Assembly (NCBI GenBank): GCA_029237695.1
Contig: CM055272.1
Location: forward strand, 29,274,791-29,338,790
DNA length: 64,000 nucleotides
Direction: 5' to 3'
Source of the DNA: Conchocele bisecta
Taxonomy: Eukaryota; Mollusca; Bivalvia; Lucinida; Thyasiridae
Position numbers and translations under genes: made by a program. Below, in pieces: positions 10,843 through 23,655 of this stretch. Numbering within the stretch: the stretch's first letter is position 1; every line of letters begins with the position of its first letter. The notes under the pieces were generated by a model that was given only the letters and a program-made list of their open reading frames with translations, was not told the DNA's origin and made no database searches.

Positions 10843-11310
10843 TAATTGTTGGAATGCGAGAAATGAAAATTGTCGTCTGCTGTTGTTTCATAGTTTGTAT
10901 TTATTTTTATGGTTTGCCAGTACTTTAAAAGTATATCCATTGTAAATGATTTTAAGAGCTGCAAAACTGTGTTCTTGTTGAGAAAAATTGAAATTAAAAA
11001 CTGAACAGCAGACGACAAATTTAATTCAGCATTATAAGGGTTATAATGCTGAATTAACCTTTTCAACACCACAGGCCTGTATATATAGCGGCATGGGCAA
11101 AAAGTGTAGATCCAGATGAGTCGGCTTGTGACGAGCCGTCTCATCAGGATCTGCATTTTTTGCAAGTTATATTCATATTTTTTAGAACAAAAACAGCCGC
11201 TTTTCATAAATGGACTTGTCTGAAAACCATTTTGTGACGATTGGATTGGTTGCAAAATTAGCATATCAAAATCCATTACAGTTACTTAGGGGTGAAAGGG
11301 TTAACTTTCG
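10843..11310. repeat. Family M foldback repeat
   Basis: Contains ATTGTCGTCTGCTGTTGTT and its inverse AACAGCAGACGACAA, TTAATTCAGCATTATAAGGG with its own inverse, and the dyad around GGCTTGTGACGAGCC, all recurring in the other M copies. Confidence 0.55.
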
Positions 11311-12330
11311 TCATCTGCTGTTTGTTTTTACCTCGCCTGCACATAGTGCATGAAGAGCTAATGGCATATTCCCGGCGTCTGTCGACGACGTTGACATCCA
11401 CAAACTTAACGGTCGGTTAAATTTGTTATAATTTCTGTTTCCTTTGATAGAACTTATTGATATTTCACACATGCATTCCTCTGATGGTCCTCTATTATGC
11501 TGTTTCGCAAGGTCAATGTCACATACTTAGCTCTTTCACAAAAGTTAAAGTTTGGGATACAATTTTTATAATTTTTGTTTCCTTTTATAGAACTTACTGA
11601 TATTTTGCGCATGCATTCCTCTGATGGTCCTCTATCATTCTGTGATAATTCCATGACCCTCCAGCTACCAGTAATCACAAGGTCAAGGTCATGATCAGTC
11701 ACACGCTTTCACAAACTTAATGTTAGGGTAGATTTCTTGATAGTTCACACATTTATTCCTCTGATGGTCCTCTATCATGCTGTGACACATCCAGGGCACT
11801 CCCATCACCATCTGATGATTCATCTAATAGAACGTACTAATACATTCCTCTGATGGTTGCCGATCATTCAATTCCGCGACCCTCCAACCCCTCACAGACT
11901 TATCATTGATGAAACTTCTTGTAATGTATGTTTCCTTGCATGTAATGTCGCGACATTTAATACATGCATTCATATGTTGATCCTTACGGAGCCCTGCAGG
12001 GGACATGGATTTTTCTTTATTAATTCGTTTCCACGGAATAACAATTCGTTCTCTCCATTTAACAATTTGTTCCCTCGAATTAACAATTCGTTCCCACAAT
12101 ATAATTAACAATTCGTTCCCATAAAATCCTCGAATTAACAATTCGTTCCCACGAAATGACAATTTGTTCCCGTGGGAACGAATTGTTAAATTTAGGGAAC
12201 AAATTGTTATTTTGTGGGAATGAATTAATAAAAAAAATAATTCTCCGTCCCCTGCGGGGCTCCGTAGATCCTCATTCTGTGACAAATATTTGATCTCGGC
12301 TGCCAACTGGCGAGCGTTGTTGTCTTCTGA
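11310..12330. repeat. Degenerate tandem repeat of B/Helentron-like internal type
   Basis: Three to five drifting copies of a unit carrying ATTTCTGTTTCCTTT, ATTCCTCTGATGGTCCTCTA and TCAAGGTCA boxes, interrupted by the palindrome at 11990-12268. No gene seen. Confidence 0.45.
11990..12268. mobile_element. Foldback element with 6-bp target duplication
   Basis: Terminal repeats TACGGAGCCCTGCAGGGGAC and its near-inverse GTCCCCTGCGGGGCTCCGTA flank a body built from alternating copies of AACAATTCGTTCCCAC in one arm and its complement in the other. GATCCT is present on both sides (11979-11985 region and after 12268), the expected target-site duplication; removing the element restores a continuous host repeat. 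Confidence 0.75.
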
Positions 12331-12447
12331 CAACTCTTGTTTATGCTATCAGTGCACATACTGATGATGTTGGTCTATTTATAGAACGAAGTGACAACGT
12401 ATTGAGGTCAGAAACAGAAGGAACGATCATTGTACATCCTTCATCGG

Positions 12448-12775
12448 AGCCTCAGATAAGGTACGTATTGGCGTATTTTATGCACTTACGTTAGCAGAAA
12501 TTGCATCGATTATCAAAAGTGGGAGTACTCACAACAATGCGAAAATACGCATTGATTTTCAAATCAAGTAATGAAAATGCCGTAATAAATTGGCAATTAA
12601 CACTGTTTGCTTTTTGCAGCCCAAATAAGTAAATTTTTAATATTGCTTCATCATGTATTTACTATTTAATAAGGAAGAAAATAAATAATACATTTGTAAA
12701 AGTAAAATACGCCTTGAATTTGAAATATGGGGGTATAATACTCTTTTTAACACAAAACTTATCTGGAGCTCTGTA
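12448..12775. mobile_element. MITE with GCTC(C)AGATAAG ends
   Basis: Ends CAGATAAGGTACGTA and CTTATCTGGAGCTCTG are inverse of each other. The body matches 51968-52335 closely (TATCAAAAGTGGGAGTA, GTTTGCTTTTTGCA). No coding capacity. Confidence 0.65.
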
Positions 12776-13714
12776 CTTATTATGCCCCCGCCACCGATTG
12801 GTGATGTGGTGGGGGTGGGGGAGGGCTATAGTCAGGGTTCCCACGCGTCAGGGAAAAGTCAGGGAAATTCAAGGTCAGGGAAATGTCAGGGAATTTTGAT
12901 TTTTGTCAGGGAAATTTGAAAATTTAGAAAATGTCTGGGAAATGTCAGGGAATCCCAAGATCTGTGATTTTTTTTGTAAATCTGCAGATATATGGCTACG
13001 GCAGTTTTCTCATTATAATGTTCTGTTGATGGCATTGTTTAACTTAATTACTATGTCAAACCCAAAAGAAAACTGAAAGGAACTTGCAGAAACAACTGAA
13101 AAAATAGCGAAGCTTCAGAAAAGACTTCTTGATATGTAACTATGTAGGACTTGTAGCAAAAGTGTTATTTTCTTTGAAAATCCAAATGAAATCTAATAAA
13201 AAGTCAAGACCTTATACAGAAACGCTACTGTTACTTGCACCAAATAATCATGAATATGTGACATCTAGGTCATTATGGTGTTGCTTACTCGTGTCAGTCA
13301 CAATATGCAATGCATGCATTTGGATGTCTAGGCATTTTATGCCCCCATGATGGTAAATCAGCGGGCATTATGTTTTGCACCTGTCGGTGCATCCGTCACA
13401 CTTTATGTTTACCTTGTCCATTTCTCAGTCACTGGCACCTACAGCCACCAAACTTGAACATGATTAGCAACAGTTGTACATCAGAAACGGACATATCCCA
13501 TGTGATATTCATTTGACCGTCGCCTTCCTTTTTGACTTGATTGGCTTAGTCGGTTTCATTGTTCACCTTGTTGAGCATATATATAGCATTTTTCTGGGAT
13601 ATGGCTGCCAATGTGGGCATCATCCATGTCTTACAGACACAATTTTCCAGTTGAAATATGTTTTACCTTTATTATTATCTCTGTACATACAAATACATGT
13701 ACTAGTATATACTT

Positions 13715-14075
13715 CCAGCACAAAAATATTTACACAATTCCCTAACATTTGATTGCCCCGTAGCAAGTCTCTGTCTAAAATGTATATCCCAGTAAACTCC
13801 CACGCCAAACTACTTTCCGTAACCGTGAGGCGCAGTTAAAATAATTCTTAAGAAAATGGAAAATAAACACATTTTCTTGATGAATTTATTTCAAATGCTG
13901 GAATTATAAGGAATGAATGGCCTTTTTGTGGAATTTATCGGGGATATAAACTTGGAAAAGTCGCGGGAATACTGGACGAGGCCTTCTGGCCTTCGTCCAG
14001 TATTCCCGCGACTTTTTCAAGCTTATACCCCGATAAATTCCACAAAAAGGCCATTCATTCCTATAATACATGTAC
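13715..14075. mobile_element. Long-hairpin foldback element
   Basis: The inner arms run from about 13912 (GGAATGAATGGCCTTTTTG) to 14060 with only a few mismatches around the centre GGCCTTCTGGCC. A left-flanking portion (CCAGCACAAAAATATTTACAC) is shared with the inverted copy at 48735-49110. No protein is expected from the reading frames across it. Confidence 0.65.
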
Positions 14076-14612
14076 TAGTATATATGTTTAGCAGAGAAAT
14101 GTGTCAAAATCCGAACATTAATGAACACTTTGCTGTACATGGTTTATTGATGCAGTTAGCATTTATGTATTGAGTTTTACTTTTAAATAGGTTTTTAATA
14201 AAAAAAATCGTGAATATCAGAAAGGTACAATTTATACCGTACCATAAAGTGACAATATACTGGTATAAAATCACTTCATTAACAAAACACCAGGACCATG
14301 TATAGCTACATGTATGTTGGTGTTGGATACAATTCAATACATTCAGTGAAGAATTTGCACTGTTCCCCACAATAAAAGTGCAGTTCTAGCTCTGGCAGTC
14401 AGGTGAGTCAGGTTGTCTGTCCATCTGTAGAAATAACAATAACTATTACCTTACCCGCTTGTCACAAGGTACTGTCACAGACAGAGGCGTATTCTGTAAG
14501 CACTTACTGACAAAACTAGTTTTAAATTGTCTTGTAAACCCCAATTCAGTCGGTACTTTTCAACTAGTTGACTATTACATGTATGAGTTGTTTGCTAATT
14601 TCTTTACTCTAA

Positions 14613-15946
14613 GGCCAGTTTTTTTTTATTTGTTGGTTTACGGATTTTTTTTCCGCGAGATCGGGTCGGTCGGTCGGTCGGAAAAAAATCAAAATAAAAA
14701 ATAAAAAACAATTTTTTTATTCTTTTTGGCACAGGGTTGGGTCGGGGAAATAAAAAAAAAAAAGAAAAAAAAACAGTCTGTCGAACGCGGATGCCACCGG
14801 CGGCATATTGAAGAAACTGACAAACGGGTGAACCAAAAGTGTTAAGTCAAAGGGTGAAGGTCATATGTAGTATGGCAAGGCAGGTGTAGCATACATGCAA
14901 ATGAATGAAGTATGGAAATATTGAAGCAGTTAAGCAACTTATGTAGATGCTATGGCCAGTTTGAGAAACTGTGACAAACTGGTTAACCGAAATTGCTAAG
15001 TCCTTTCAGCAGCCCTGTGAAGGTCAAAAGGTCAAGGTAATATAAAGTATGACAAGGCAGGTGTAGCACACATACCAATGAATGAGGTGTTGAAATATTG
15101 AAGAACTTGAGCAACTTATGTAGAAGATATGGCCGGTTTGAGAAAACTGTTACGAAGTGGTTAACCGAACGTGTGACGGACAGACGGACGGTCCGAACAC
15201 CATAAAAATCACCTTTTTAAGGCACATGGGTTGGGTCGGTTCACCTTTTTAATGGCTCATGGTTGGGTCGGTTTGTGGTCGGTAAAAAACAAAAAGGCCA
15301 GTGATTATGATAGAGTGAAACTTGTGTTAACCGGCATCGTCTCGGACCAAGAGTTTGTCGGTTAACGTAGGGAGTCGGTTCAGCAAGTTTCTTTATATTC
15401 TACATAGCAACTCAGTTTCATATTCACATACTGTTGAATGTTGATCACTGTGAATGGGTTGCGTAATGCGTACATATTAATACCGTATCTGGTATAATTA
15501 AATACAAGACAACGAAGCGGCGATATAGTTGAAACGAATATCAGTGGGGGTGGCACGAGTGTGGATTTGTGGCAGCGCGGTATAGAGGACCCTAGGAAGA
15601 ACGCATACATGAAATATGAAGCACATCGGAGCAAGAAAACAGAAAATATAGGCCATTTACCCGAGCGTTAAGGTTTTGAATTTTTGCATTCAATCTGAAA
15701 CGGAGATATATCAAATCATATCGAATCGTCCATTCGCAGGTTGTTGTTGTTGTCGCTGCTGCTAAGATCCGGTTTCCGCCACTTACTTTTCTCGGCACAG
15801 CAAAAAAAAAACTTTTTTTTTTTTGGATCGGAGGTAAAAAAATCTAAAAAAAAATCGGAAATTAAATTTTTTATTTTTTTCCACATTGTCAAAAAATCGG
15901 GTCGGCAGATCTGTAAACCAACTATTAAAAAAAAAACTGGCCTAAA
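14613..15946. mobile_element. Harbinger-like non-autonomous element with TAA duplication
   Basis: The left end reads GGCCAGTTTTTTTTTATTTG and the right end is its inverse (AAAACTGGCC), with further matching bases inside (GGTTTACGGAT / ATCTGTAAACC). TAA flanks both ends, as expected for PIF/Harbinger insertion. The interior carries a family I repeat and a second GGCCAGT-like end near 15295. No transposase was seen. Confidence 0.5.
14775..15200 (-). mobile_element. Family I Helentron-like repeat
   Basis: Read on the minus strand it starts with GGTGTTCGGACCGTCCGTC near 15200 and ends with GGTGGCATCCGCGTTCGACA near 14775, matching both parts of the copy at 36243-36405. The interior holds roughly 180 bp repeats (CATATGTAGTATGGCAAGGC, TGAATGAAGT-type boxes). 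Confidence 0.5.
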
Positions 15947-16266
15947 ATGCTATCTGTAGGCCAGTTTGAAAAACATGATGTATTGTTATGGTATGGCACT
16001 GTCTCTCTCATTCCATCTACATTGTATTTGCAATTAAAGGTTTTAAAGTGACTTATATATCTGTAATCACATTAAAGATTGATTTGAAACTTCATGCATA
16101 TTTATCCATAGTTACATTCTGTGGAACACCTATGCTGACCTTAACAAGATCAAATAACTTAATGTTAACCTTAAATTGCTGCTGGATGTTGTCAATATGT
16201 GTTGAATAGTAAGATGAAAGGTTATAGTTTAAATAATAATTATTTATTTTATTGTGCATTCTTTAA

Positions 16267-16783
16267 AGGTACATACCCACGCAGTAATCACAAACTGTTC
16301 TTTATAGCAATTAAATAAGTGTATAATTGTGTCACTATATATATATATTCCACCAGTTCTAAAAATTATAAGTGCCCGCTATACCTATATAATTATTTAG
16401 TAATATTTATTTTACTTATAGTGACGCGCGGTGGTATTAGGCTATTTTTATATGCAAATGAGGCATGATATTTTTTAATTATTTATACTAATTAAATGCG
16501 TCACCTGAAAAAAATAATATTTTTGACAGATTATAAAGTATGATCATTGCACATCAAAACATAAATACAGAGAATAACTAGTAATGTCCGTTAACATTTT
16601 AAGGAAACACGGTTATCGCCCCTGATATCAGTGTGGGAATATACGTCTGATATAAAATGTATAATAATGCCAATCAATACGCGGGGTGATGGTGAATGAA
16701 TGTTTATTTTTCCAGAAAATTTCTAAGATGACGTCTCTGATATAAAGAACATTTTGTGACTACTGAGTGGGCATGTACCTTTA
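16267..16783. mobile_element. Family L MITE, full-length copy
   Basis: Terminal inverted repeats AAAGGTACATACCCACGCAG and its counterpart TACTGAGTGGGCATGTACCT bound about 517 bp. Shared internal blocks include AATATTTATTTTACTTATAG, TGCAAATGAGGCATGATA and TTTTAAGGAAACACGGTTAT. Other copies: 38790-40160, 42690-42960, 50068-50573. Confidence 0.7.
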
Positions 16784-17214
16784 ACACTGCTATTATTGAA
16801 AGTTTTGAAAATACCATCCTTTTAACTTAAATCTGAGGAATGGAAAACTGACACCCTTATCATGTAACTCACTTTGTTGCATTCAAATCCATACCTTTTA
16901 TTCTGCCCCTATGAAAAGTCAGGGGACACTACGGGACACTACTTTTTCAATGAGATGGTTCACATGGTGGTCACAACATATGTTGTTGCAAGGAAATAAG
17001 AAACAAATACAAAATATAAATTTGTATCAGTAAAATCATTAAATGATTTATATGTCTTCAGAATGTAATTGGTTAACATATGCTTTCTGTATCAAATTGC
17101 TTGCTTGTGCAACAACCTTTTCTTGCTGCTGTGTATTGCAAATGATGGAAATTTAGTGACCTGAATCTCTAGTCTCAGTAAGTTATTTATTACAATATCA
17201 TTGTTTATGATCAT

Positions 17215-18046
17215 TCTTTGTGAAAGTAAAGGCGCGACTATAGTCGGCGCTTTTTCCGTCGTCGTCCGCGTAGTCCGCATCGTCCGCGTCGTCCGGTTTT
17301 TTTGTAAGGCAAATGCGTTAAAGTTATTGTTTTTTCACAATATCTCTTTAACCCCTTGCCAGACATTGATAATATTTCACATCAATGTTTGTCTAGGGAT
17401 GATGCTTCATTACGCACAGTCCCACATCCAAATTCTCAAGGTCAAGGTCATTTATTTACTTGTAATGTTCACCGGTTTTGTAACAGAAATGCGTTAAAGT
17501 TATTGTTTTTTAACAATATCTCTTTAACCCCTTGCCAGACATTGATAATATTTCACATCAATGTTTGTCTAGGGATGTTGCTTCATTACGCACACCCCCA
17601 CATCCAAATTCTCAAGGTCAAGGTCATTTATTTACTTGTAATGTTCACCGGTTTTGTAACAGAAATGCGTTAAAGTTATTGTTTTTTCACAATATCTCTT
17701 TAACCCCTTGCCAGACTTTGATAATATTGCACATCAATGTTTGTTTAGGAATGATGCTTCTTTACGCACACGCCCACATCCAAATTTTGAAGGTCAATGT
17801 CATTACTTGTAATGTTCACCGGATTTGTAACAGAAATGCGTTAAAGTTATTGTTTTTTCACAATATCTCTTTAACCCCTTTCCAGACATTGATAATATTT
17901 CACATCAATGTTTGTCTACGGATGATGCTTCATTATGCACACCCCCACATCCAAATTCTGAAGGTCAAGGTAATTTATTTACTTGTAATGTTCACGGTCA
18001 AATGCCTCGGCAGGCGCGACACCGCTTCCGTGGCGGAATTCTTGTT
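17215..18046 (+). mobile_element. Family D Helentron-like element
   Basis: 5' part AGGCGCGACTATAGTCGGC with a short GTC/CGT-rich microsatellite; then four tandem copies (about 17310, 17488, 17664, 17834) of a roughly 175 bp unit with ATGCGTTAAAGTTATTG and ATTGATAATATTTCACATCA; then the 3' end TGCCTCGGCAGGCGCGAC, hairpin CCGCTTCCGTGGCGG and AATTCTTGTT. The subterminal GGCGCGAC is the inverse of the 5' start in the D copy at 46371. A family A element begins directly at its last T. Confidence 0.7.
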
Positions 18047-19228
18047 AGCTCACCTGAGCGAAGCTCATGTGATATACTGTTACCGCAATGTGTCCGTCGT
18101 CCGTCGTCGTCGTCCGTGAACATTTTCAAACGTCTTCTCCTCGGTAACCATTGGCCCTATAGTCACCAAACTTCATGGTCATGGTCCTTAGGTAGGGGGA
18201 TTGCAAAATTGTTAAGATGACGTCATTACGTAATCCAAGATGGCCGCCATCTAAAAATAGCACAAATTCTTCAAAAATCTTCTTCTCAAGAACCGCCAAC
18301 CGGATTTCGACAACACTTGGTAGGAATGATCGATGTACAATGCTCTTTCAAAGTTGTTAAAATGGTGACCCCGTGGTCAAAAATAGCGTGGCCCGTGGGG
18401 TCAAATTGGGGTCAAATTTTATTTTTGACCGAATATGGTCATGTTATATATCAAATCGAAGGTATCAATGAGGCGATCACTCTGGTACATTTTTTGTCGA
18501 AATCGGATTGTTATGTCATCCAAGATGACTGCAGAAATGTCAAAAGGTTCTTTTATTAGAGATTTCAAAATTCTTCTTCACATGAACCGCTTGGCCCATG
18601 GTAGCGAAACTTAAAAGTTATGGTCCATGGGTGAAGCCTTTTTCAGATTTGTTAAAATGGAGGTCATCGCTAATCTAAGATGGCCACCGTCTAAAAAATA
18701 GCATAAATTCTTAAAAAATCTTCTTCTCATGAACCGCTGACCAGTTTTAGACTAAACTTGGTACGAATGATCGATTTACAATGCTCTTTCAAATTTGTTA
18801 AAATGGTGACCCCGGTGTCAAAAATGGGTGTGGCCCTGTGGGGTCAAATTGGGGTCAAATATAGACGAATAAGCTAATGTCATATATCAAATTGAAGGTA
18901 TCGATGAGGCGATTGCTCTGGTGCAATATTTGTCGGAATCGAATGATTATGTCATCCATGATGGCCACCAATAGGTCCATTTATTCAAGATTTTGAACGT
19001 CATTTTCTCAGGAACCACATGACCGATGCTGGCCAAACTTCATAGGAAGTTAAGATCCTTGGGTGAAGCATTTTCAGATTTAGTAAAATGAGAGTCATCG
19101 GTTAATCCAAGATGACCGCCATCTAAAAATAGCACAATTTTTTTAAAACACATGAACTCAATGTCACATTCTCCTCTGGTGTTCATGAAGTCAGGTGAGC
19201 GAATTAGGGCCATCATGGCCCTCTTGTT
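18047..19228 (+). mobile_element. Family A Helentron-like element, full length
   Basis: Starts AGCTCACCTGAGCGAAGCTC, has a short GTCGTC microsatellite at about 18095, a body of repeated modules (CCAAGATGGCCGCCATCTAA, GAATGATCGATGTACAATGC, GACCGAATATGGTCATGTTA), then GTCAGGTGAGCGAATTAGGG (inverse of the start) and hairpin GGGCCATCATGGCCC plus CTCTTGTT. It begins exactly at the 3' terminus of D. Confidence 0.8.
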
Positions 19229-19449
19229 ATTGATAGTCCTTCTTTTACTGAGAACATCAGTTCAGTTCCGTGGTTACATTTTAGGGCGGGAATTGGCTTT
19301 AGGACCTTCCATGCCCGTAAGCTGAGAAAATGAATTGACTTGGGTTTATAATGACAACTAAAGCGCAATTGATACCTGGTATGTTTTAAATATTCTGAAC
19401 TTGATACATTTGTTAAAGTAAAACAATGTATACATACCATACTATTTTT

Positions 19450-19498
19450 AGCTCACCTGAGCGAAGCTCATGTGAACTATTGTTACCCCGCAATGTGT

Positions 19499-19551
<53 letters not shown>

Positions 19552-21376
19552 CGTGAACATTTTCAAACGTCTTCTCCTCGGTAACCATTGGGCCTATGGT
19601 CACCAAACTTCATGGTCATGGTCCTTAGGTAGGGGGATTACAAAATTGTTAAAATGACGTCATTACGTAATCCAAGATGGCCGCCATCTAAAAATAGCAC
19701 AAATTCTTAAAAAATCTTCTTCTCAAGAACCGCCAACCAGATTTCGACAAAACTTGGTAGGAATGATCGATGTACATTGCTCTTTCAAAGTTGTTAAAAT
19801 GGTGACCCTGGGGTTAAAAATGGGCGTGGCCCGTGGGGTCAAATTGGGGTCAAATTTTATTTTTGACTGAATATGGTCATTTCATATATCAAATTGAAGG
19901 TATCAATGAGGCGATCACTCTGGTGCATTTTCTGTCGAAATCGGATTGTTATGTCATCCAAGATGGCCGCCGAAATGTCAAAAGGTCGTTCTTTTATTAG
20001 AGATTTCAAAATTCTTCTTCTCATGAACCGCTAGACGCATTTTGACGAAACTTGGTAGGAATGATCGATGTACAATGCTCTTTCAAAGTTGTTAAAATGG
20101 TGACCCCGGGGTCAAAAATGGGCGTGGCCCGTGGGGTCAAATTTTATTTTTGACCGAATATGGTCATGTTATATATCAAATCGAAGTTATCAATGAGGCG
20201 ATCACTCTGGTACATTTTTTGTCCAAATCGGATTGTTATGTCATCCAAGATGGCCGCCAAAAGGTCAAAAGGTCATTCTTTTATTAGAGATTTCAAAATT
20301 CTTCTTCACATGAACCGCTTGGCCCATGGTAGCCAAACTTAAAAGTTATGGTACATGTGTGAAGCCTTTTCAGATTTGTTAAAATGGAGGTCATCGCTAA
20401 TCCAAGATGGCCGCCGTCTAAAAATAGCATAAATTCTTAAAAAATCTTCTTCTCATGAACCGCTAGCCGGATTTCGACGAAACTTGGTAGGAATGATCGG
20501 TGTACAATGCTCTTTCAAAGTTGTTAAAATGGTGACCCCGGGGTCAAAAATGGGCGTGGCCCGTGGGGTCAAATTTTATTTTTGACCGAATATGGTCATG
20601 TTATATATCAAATCGAAGGTATCAATGAGACGATCACTCTGGTACATTTTTTGTCGAAATCGGATTGTTATGTCATCCAAGATGGCCGCCGAAATGTCAA
20701 AAGGTCGTTCTTTTATTAGAGATTTCAAAGTTCTTCTTCACATGAACCGCTTGGCCCATGGTAGCCAAACTTAAAAGTTATGGTCCATGGGTGAAGCCTT
20801 TTCAGATTTGTTAAAATGGAGGTCATCGCTAATCCAAGATGGCCGCCATCTAAAAATAGCATAAATTCTTGAAAAATCTTCTCATGAACCGCTAGCCGGA
20901 TTTCGACGAAACTTGGTAGGAATGATCGATGTACATTGCTCTTTGAAAGTTGTTAAAATGGTGACCCCGGGGTCAAAAATGGGCGTGGCCTGTGGGGTCA
21001 AATTGGGGTCAAATTTTATTTTTGACTGAATATGGTCATTTCATATATCAAATTGAAGGTATCAATGAGGCGATAACTCTGATGCAATATTTGTCGGAAT
21101 CGGATGATTATGTCATCCATGATGGCCACCAAAAGGTCCATTTATTCAAGATTTTTAACGTCTTTTTCTCAGGAACCACATGGCCGATGCTGGGTGAAGC
21201 ATTTTCAGATTTTGTAAAATGAGAGTCATCGCTTAATCCAAGATGACCGCCATCTAAAAATAGCACCAATTTTTTTTTAAAAAAAACAGAATAACTCAAT
21301 TTGTTCACAGTTTCTCCGTCTGGTGTTCATTGGAGTCAGGTGAGCGAATTATTTTGGGCCATCATGGCCCTCTTGT
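19450..21376 (+). mobile_element. Family A Helentron-like element with expanded body
   Basis: Same termini as the copy at 18047. The microsatellite is long here: about 17 GTC units at 19500-19550. The body contains about four tandem modules of roughly 430 bp (near 19720, 20030, 20460, 20890), each with TGGTAGGAATGATCGATGTA and a GGGCGTGGCC box. The ending is GTGAGCGAATTATTTTGGGC, a hairpin slightly changed from other copies. Confidence 0.8.
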
Positions 21377-22002
21377 TTTATGTAAGTACATGTATGTTTA
21401 CCTTGATGCCATTGGTAATGATGTTACATGTGTGAAACAAACATAGATACATGAGACATGAGATAAAATCACATGTTATTCTTTCTGAACAAAAGTTATA
21501 GACATAAATTTAAGTACAATGTATATGGACTTCCTGTTTTTCATTCTTCACATGTGTACTTGTTTTCTCAAAATTAACAAAATACATCCAAAAATGTGGT
21601 TCGGGTTTGCTGAAGGGGAGGATATGGAGGCCAACATTAATTTAGAGTTCACATGTTACGGCTTAGATCTTGAAGCAATTACTACCACAAATTAAAGTTA
21701 ATGACGTCGCTTCTTGTTTGCAGTGAAAAATGGCATTTTGTCAGGGAAATGTCAGGGAAATGTCAGGGAATTTTATATCAGCTTCTGTGTGGGAACCCTG
21801 ATAGTGTTGCCGGTGTCCGTACATCCTGTACGTCCGTTTCCTGACACGGGTCTGCTTGATATTTTACACACGCATTGCTCTAATGGTCCTCTACCGCCCT
21901 GCAACGAATCCACGATTGTCCCGCACCTGCTAAGCTCAGGGTCAATGTCACATACTTGGTGCATTTGAAACCTTAACGCTCGGGTAAATGTCTTATTATT
22001 TT

Positions 22003-22052
22003 TGTCGAGCCCGCTTTCGGAAAGCGAGACATAGTGATCAAAATGATGTTCG

Positions 22053-22125
<73 letters not shown>

Positions 22126-23655
22126 GCGCACGTGCGTGCGCACGCACGCGCACTGTCCGTCCGTCCGGGCACACATTAGGGTACTTATGTGGCTAGCCCC
22201 ACAGGGTTATGGACTTGGTAAAGGATAGGGTTGGCTACAATTAGCCACCTAAAAAATCGTTTTATGTGGCTAAAAATCGTTTTATGTGGCTAATATTTAA
22301 CATGTGATAAGCCACATAAGTATAGTAATGTAAGAACGTCCGTCCGTCCGTCCGTCCATCTGTATGTCCGTCCGTCCTAAATCTGCGTTAAAGTTTTTAA
22401 AAAAAATAAAGTATTAGTCTTGATCCATATATTCATGCTGTATTCCACTCATGCGGCCCCTGTGCCCAAGGTCAAGGTCAAATGACTTAGAAGTTTGCGT
22501 TCCGAAATCTGCGTTAAAGTTTTTAAATACCTTATATCTCTGCAGTCCTAAGTCACATTGACTTGAAACTTCATATACTTATTAGTCATCATCCATATAT
22601 TCATGCTGTATCCCACTCATGCCCAAGGTCAAGGTCAAATGACTTAGAAGTTTGCGTTCCGAAATCTGCGTTAAAGTTTTTAAATACCTTATATCTCTGC
22701 AGTCCTATGTTACATTGACTTGAAACTTCATATACTTATTAGTCATCATCCATATATTCATGCTGTATCCCACTCATGTGGCCCCTGTGCCCAAGGTCAA
22801 TGTCAAATGACTTAGAAGTTTGCGTTCCGAAATCTGCGTTAAAGTTTTTAAATACCTTACTGCAGTCCTAAGTCACATTGACTTGAAACTTCATATGCTT
22901 ATTAGTCATGATCCATATGTTCATGCTGTATCCCACTCATGCGGCCCCTGTGCCCACGGTCAAGGTCAAATGACTTAGAAGTTTGCGTTCCGAAATCTGT
23001 GTTAAAGTTTTTAAATACCTTATATCTCTGCAGTCCTAAGTCACATTGACTTGAAACTTCATATACTTATTAGTCATCATCCATATATTCATGCTGTATC
23101 CCACTCATGCGGCCCCTGTGCCCAAGGTCAAATGACTTAGAAGTTTGCTTCCGAAATCTGCGTTAAAGTTTTTAAATACCTTATATCTCTGCAGTCCTAA
23201 GTCACATTGACTTGAAACTTCATATACTTATTAGTCATCATCCATATATTCATGCTGTATCCCACTCATGCCGCCCCTGTGCCCAATATCAAATGACTTA
23301 GAAGTTTGCGTTCCGAAATCTGCGTTAAAGTTTTTAAATACCTTATATCTCTGCAGTCCTAAGTCACATTGACTTGAAACTTCATATGCTTATTAGTCAT
23401 CATCCATATATTCATTCTGTGTCCCACTCATGCGGCACCTGTGCCCCTATGTGAAGGTCAAATGACTTAGAAGTTTGCGTTAAAGTTTCTGTCAAAATTT
23501 GTATTAAAGTTTTCACATACCTACTATCTCTGTAACCGTAAGTCAGATTTACTTGAAACTTTGTATGCTTATTGGGCATCAAACTTCAAATAAATACACC
23601 CTGAGACCATCAAATGCCTCGGCGGGCTCGACATGCGGGCCGCGGCCATCCTCGT
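22003..23655 (+). mobile_element. Family E Helentron-like element nested in B
   Basis: Starts TTGTCGAGCCCGCTTTCGG with a (CGTG)n microsatellite at about 22050-22135; ends GCGGGCTCGACATGCGGGC, hairpin GGGCCGCGGCC and ATCCTCGTTAT. GCGGGCTCGAC is the inverse of the start. The flanks read as a single B element once E is removed. Confidence 0.7.
22380..23560 (+). repeat. Tandem array, about 160 bp units, inside E
   Basis: About seven copies (unit starts near 22380, 22505, 22660, 22828, 22994, 23153, 23316) with AAATCTGCGTTAAAGTTTTT, ATATCTCTGCAGTCCTAAGT and TTCATGCTGTATCCCACTCA. Confidence 0.8.

Larger units (their letters stand above)
12832..21801. mobile_element. Element O, about 9 kb, inserted in B with TAG duplication
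   Basis: Bounded by TCAGGGTTCCCAC at the left and its inverse GTGGGAACCCTGA at 21789-21801, with TAG duplicated on both sides. Just inside each end are short direct repeats of GTCAGGGAAAT. No transposase was recognised inside; the interior is filled with other repeats (13715-14075, 14613-15946, 16267-16783, 17215-19228, 19450-21376). It may be a small non-autonomous element that has swollen by nested insertion. Superfamily not assigned. Confidence 0.6.

Noticed and set aside
13913..14173. Open frames across the foldback arms (also at 48701-48898)
   Set aside because: Both arms of a hairpin give mirrored frames; no evidence of coding.
17201..18220. Open frames of 98-195 codons
   Set aside because: They translate the tandem units of family D and the start of family A.
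22000..22230. Arg/Ala/Cys/Val-rich open frames
   Set aside because: Translation of the (CGTG)n microsatellite of family E in several frames.
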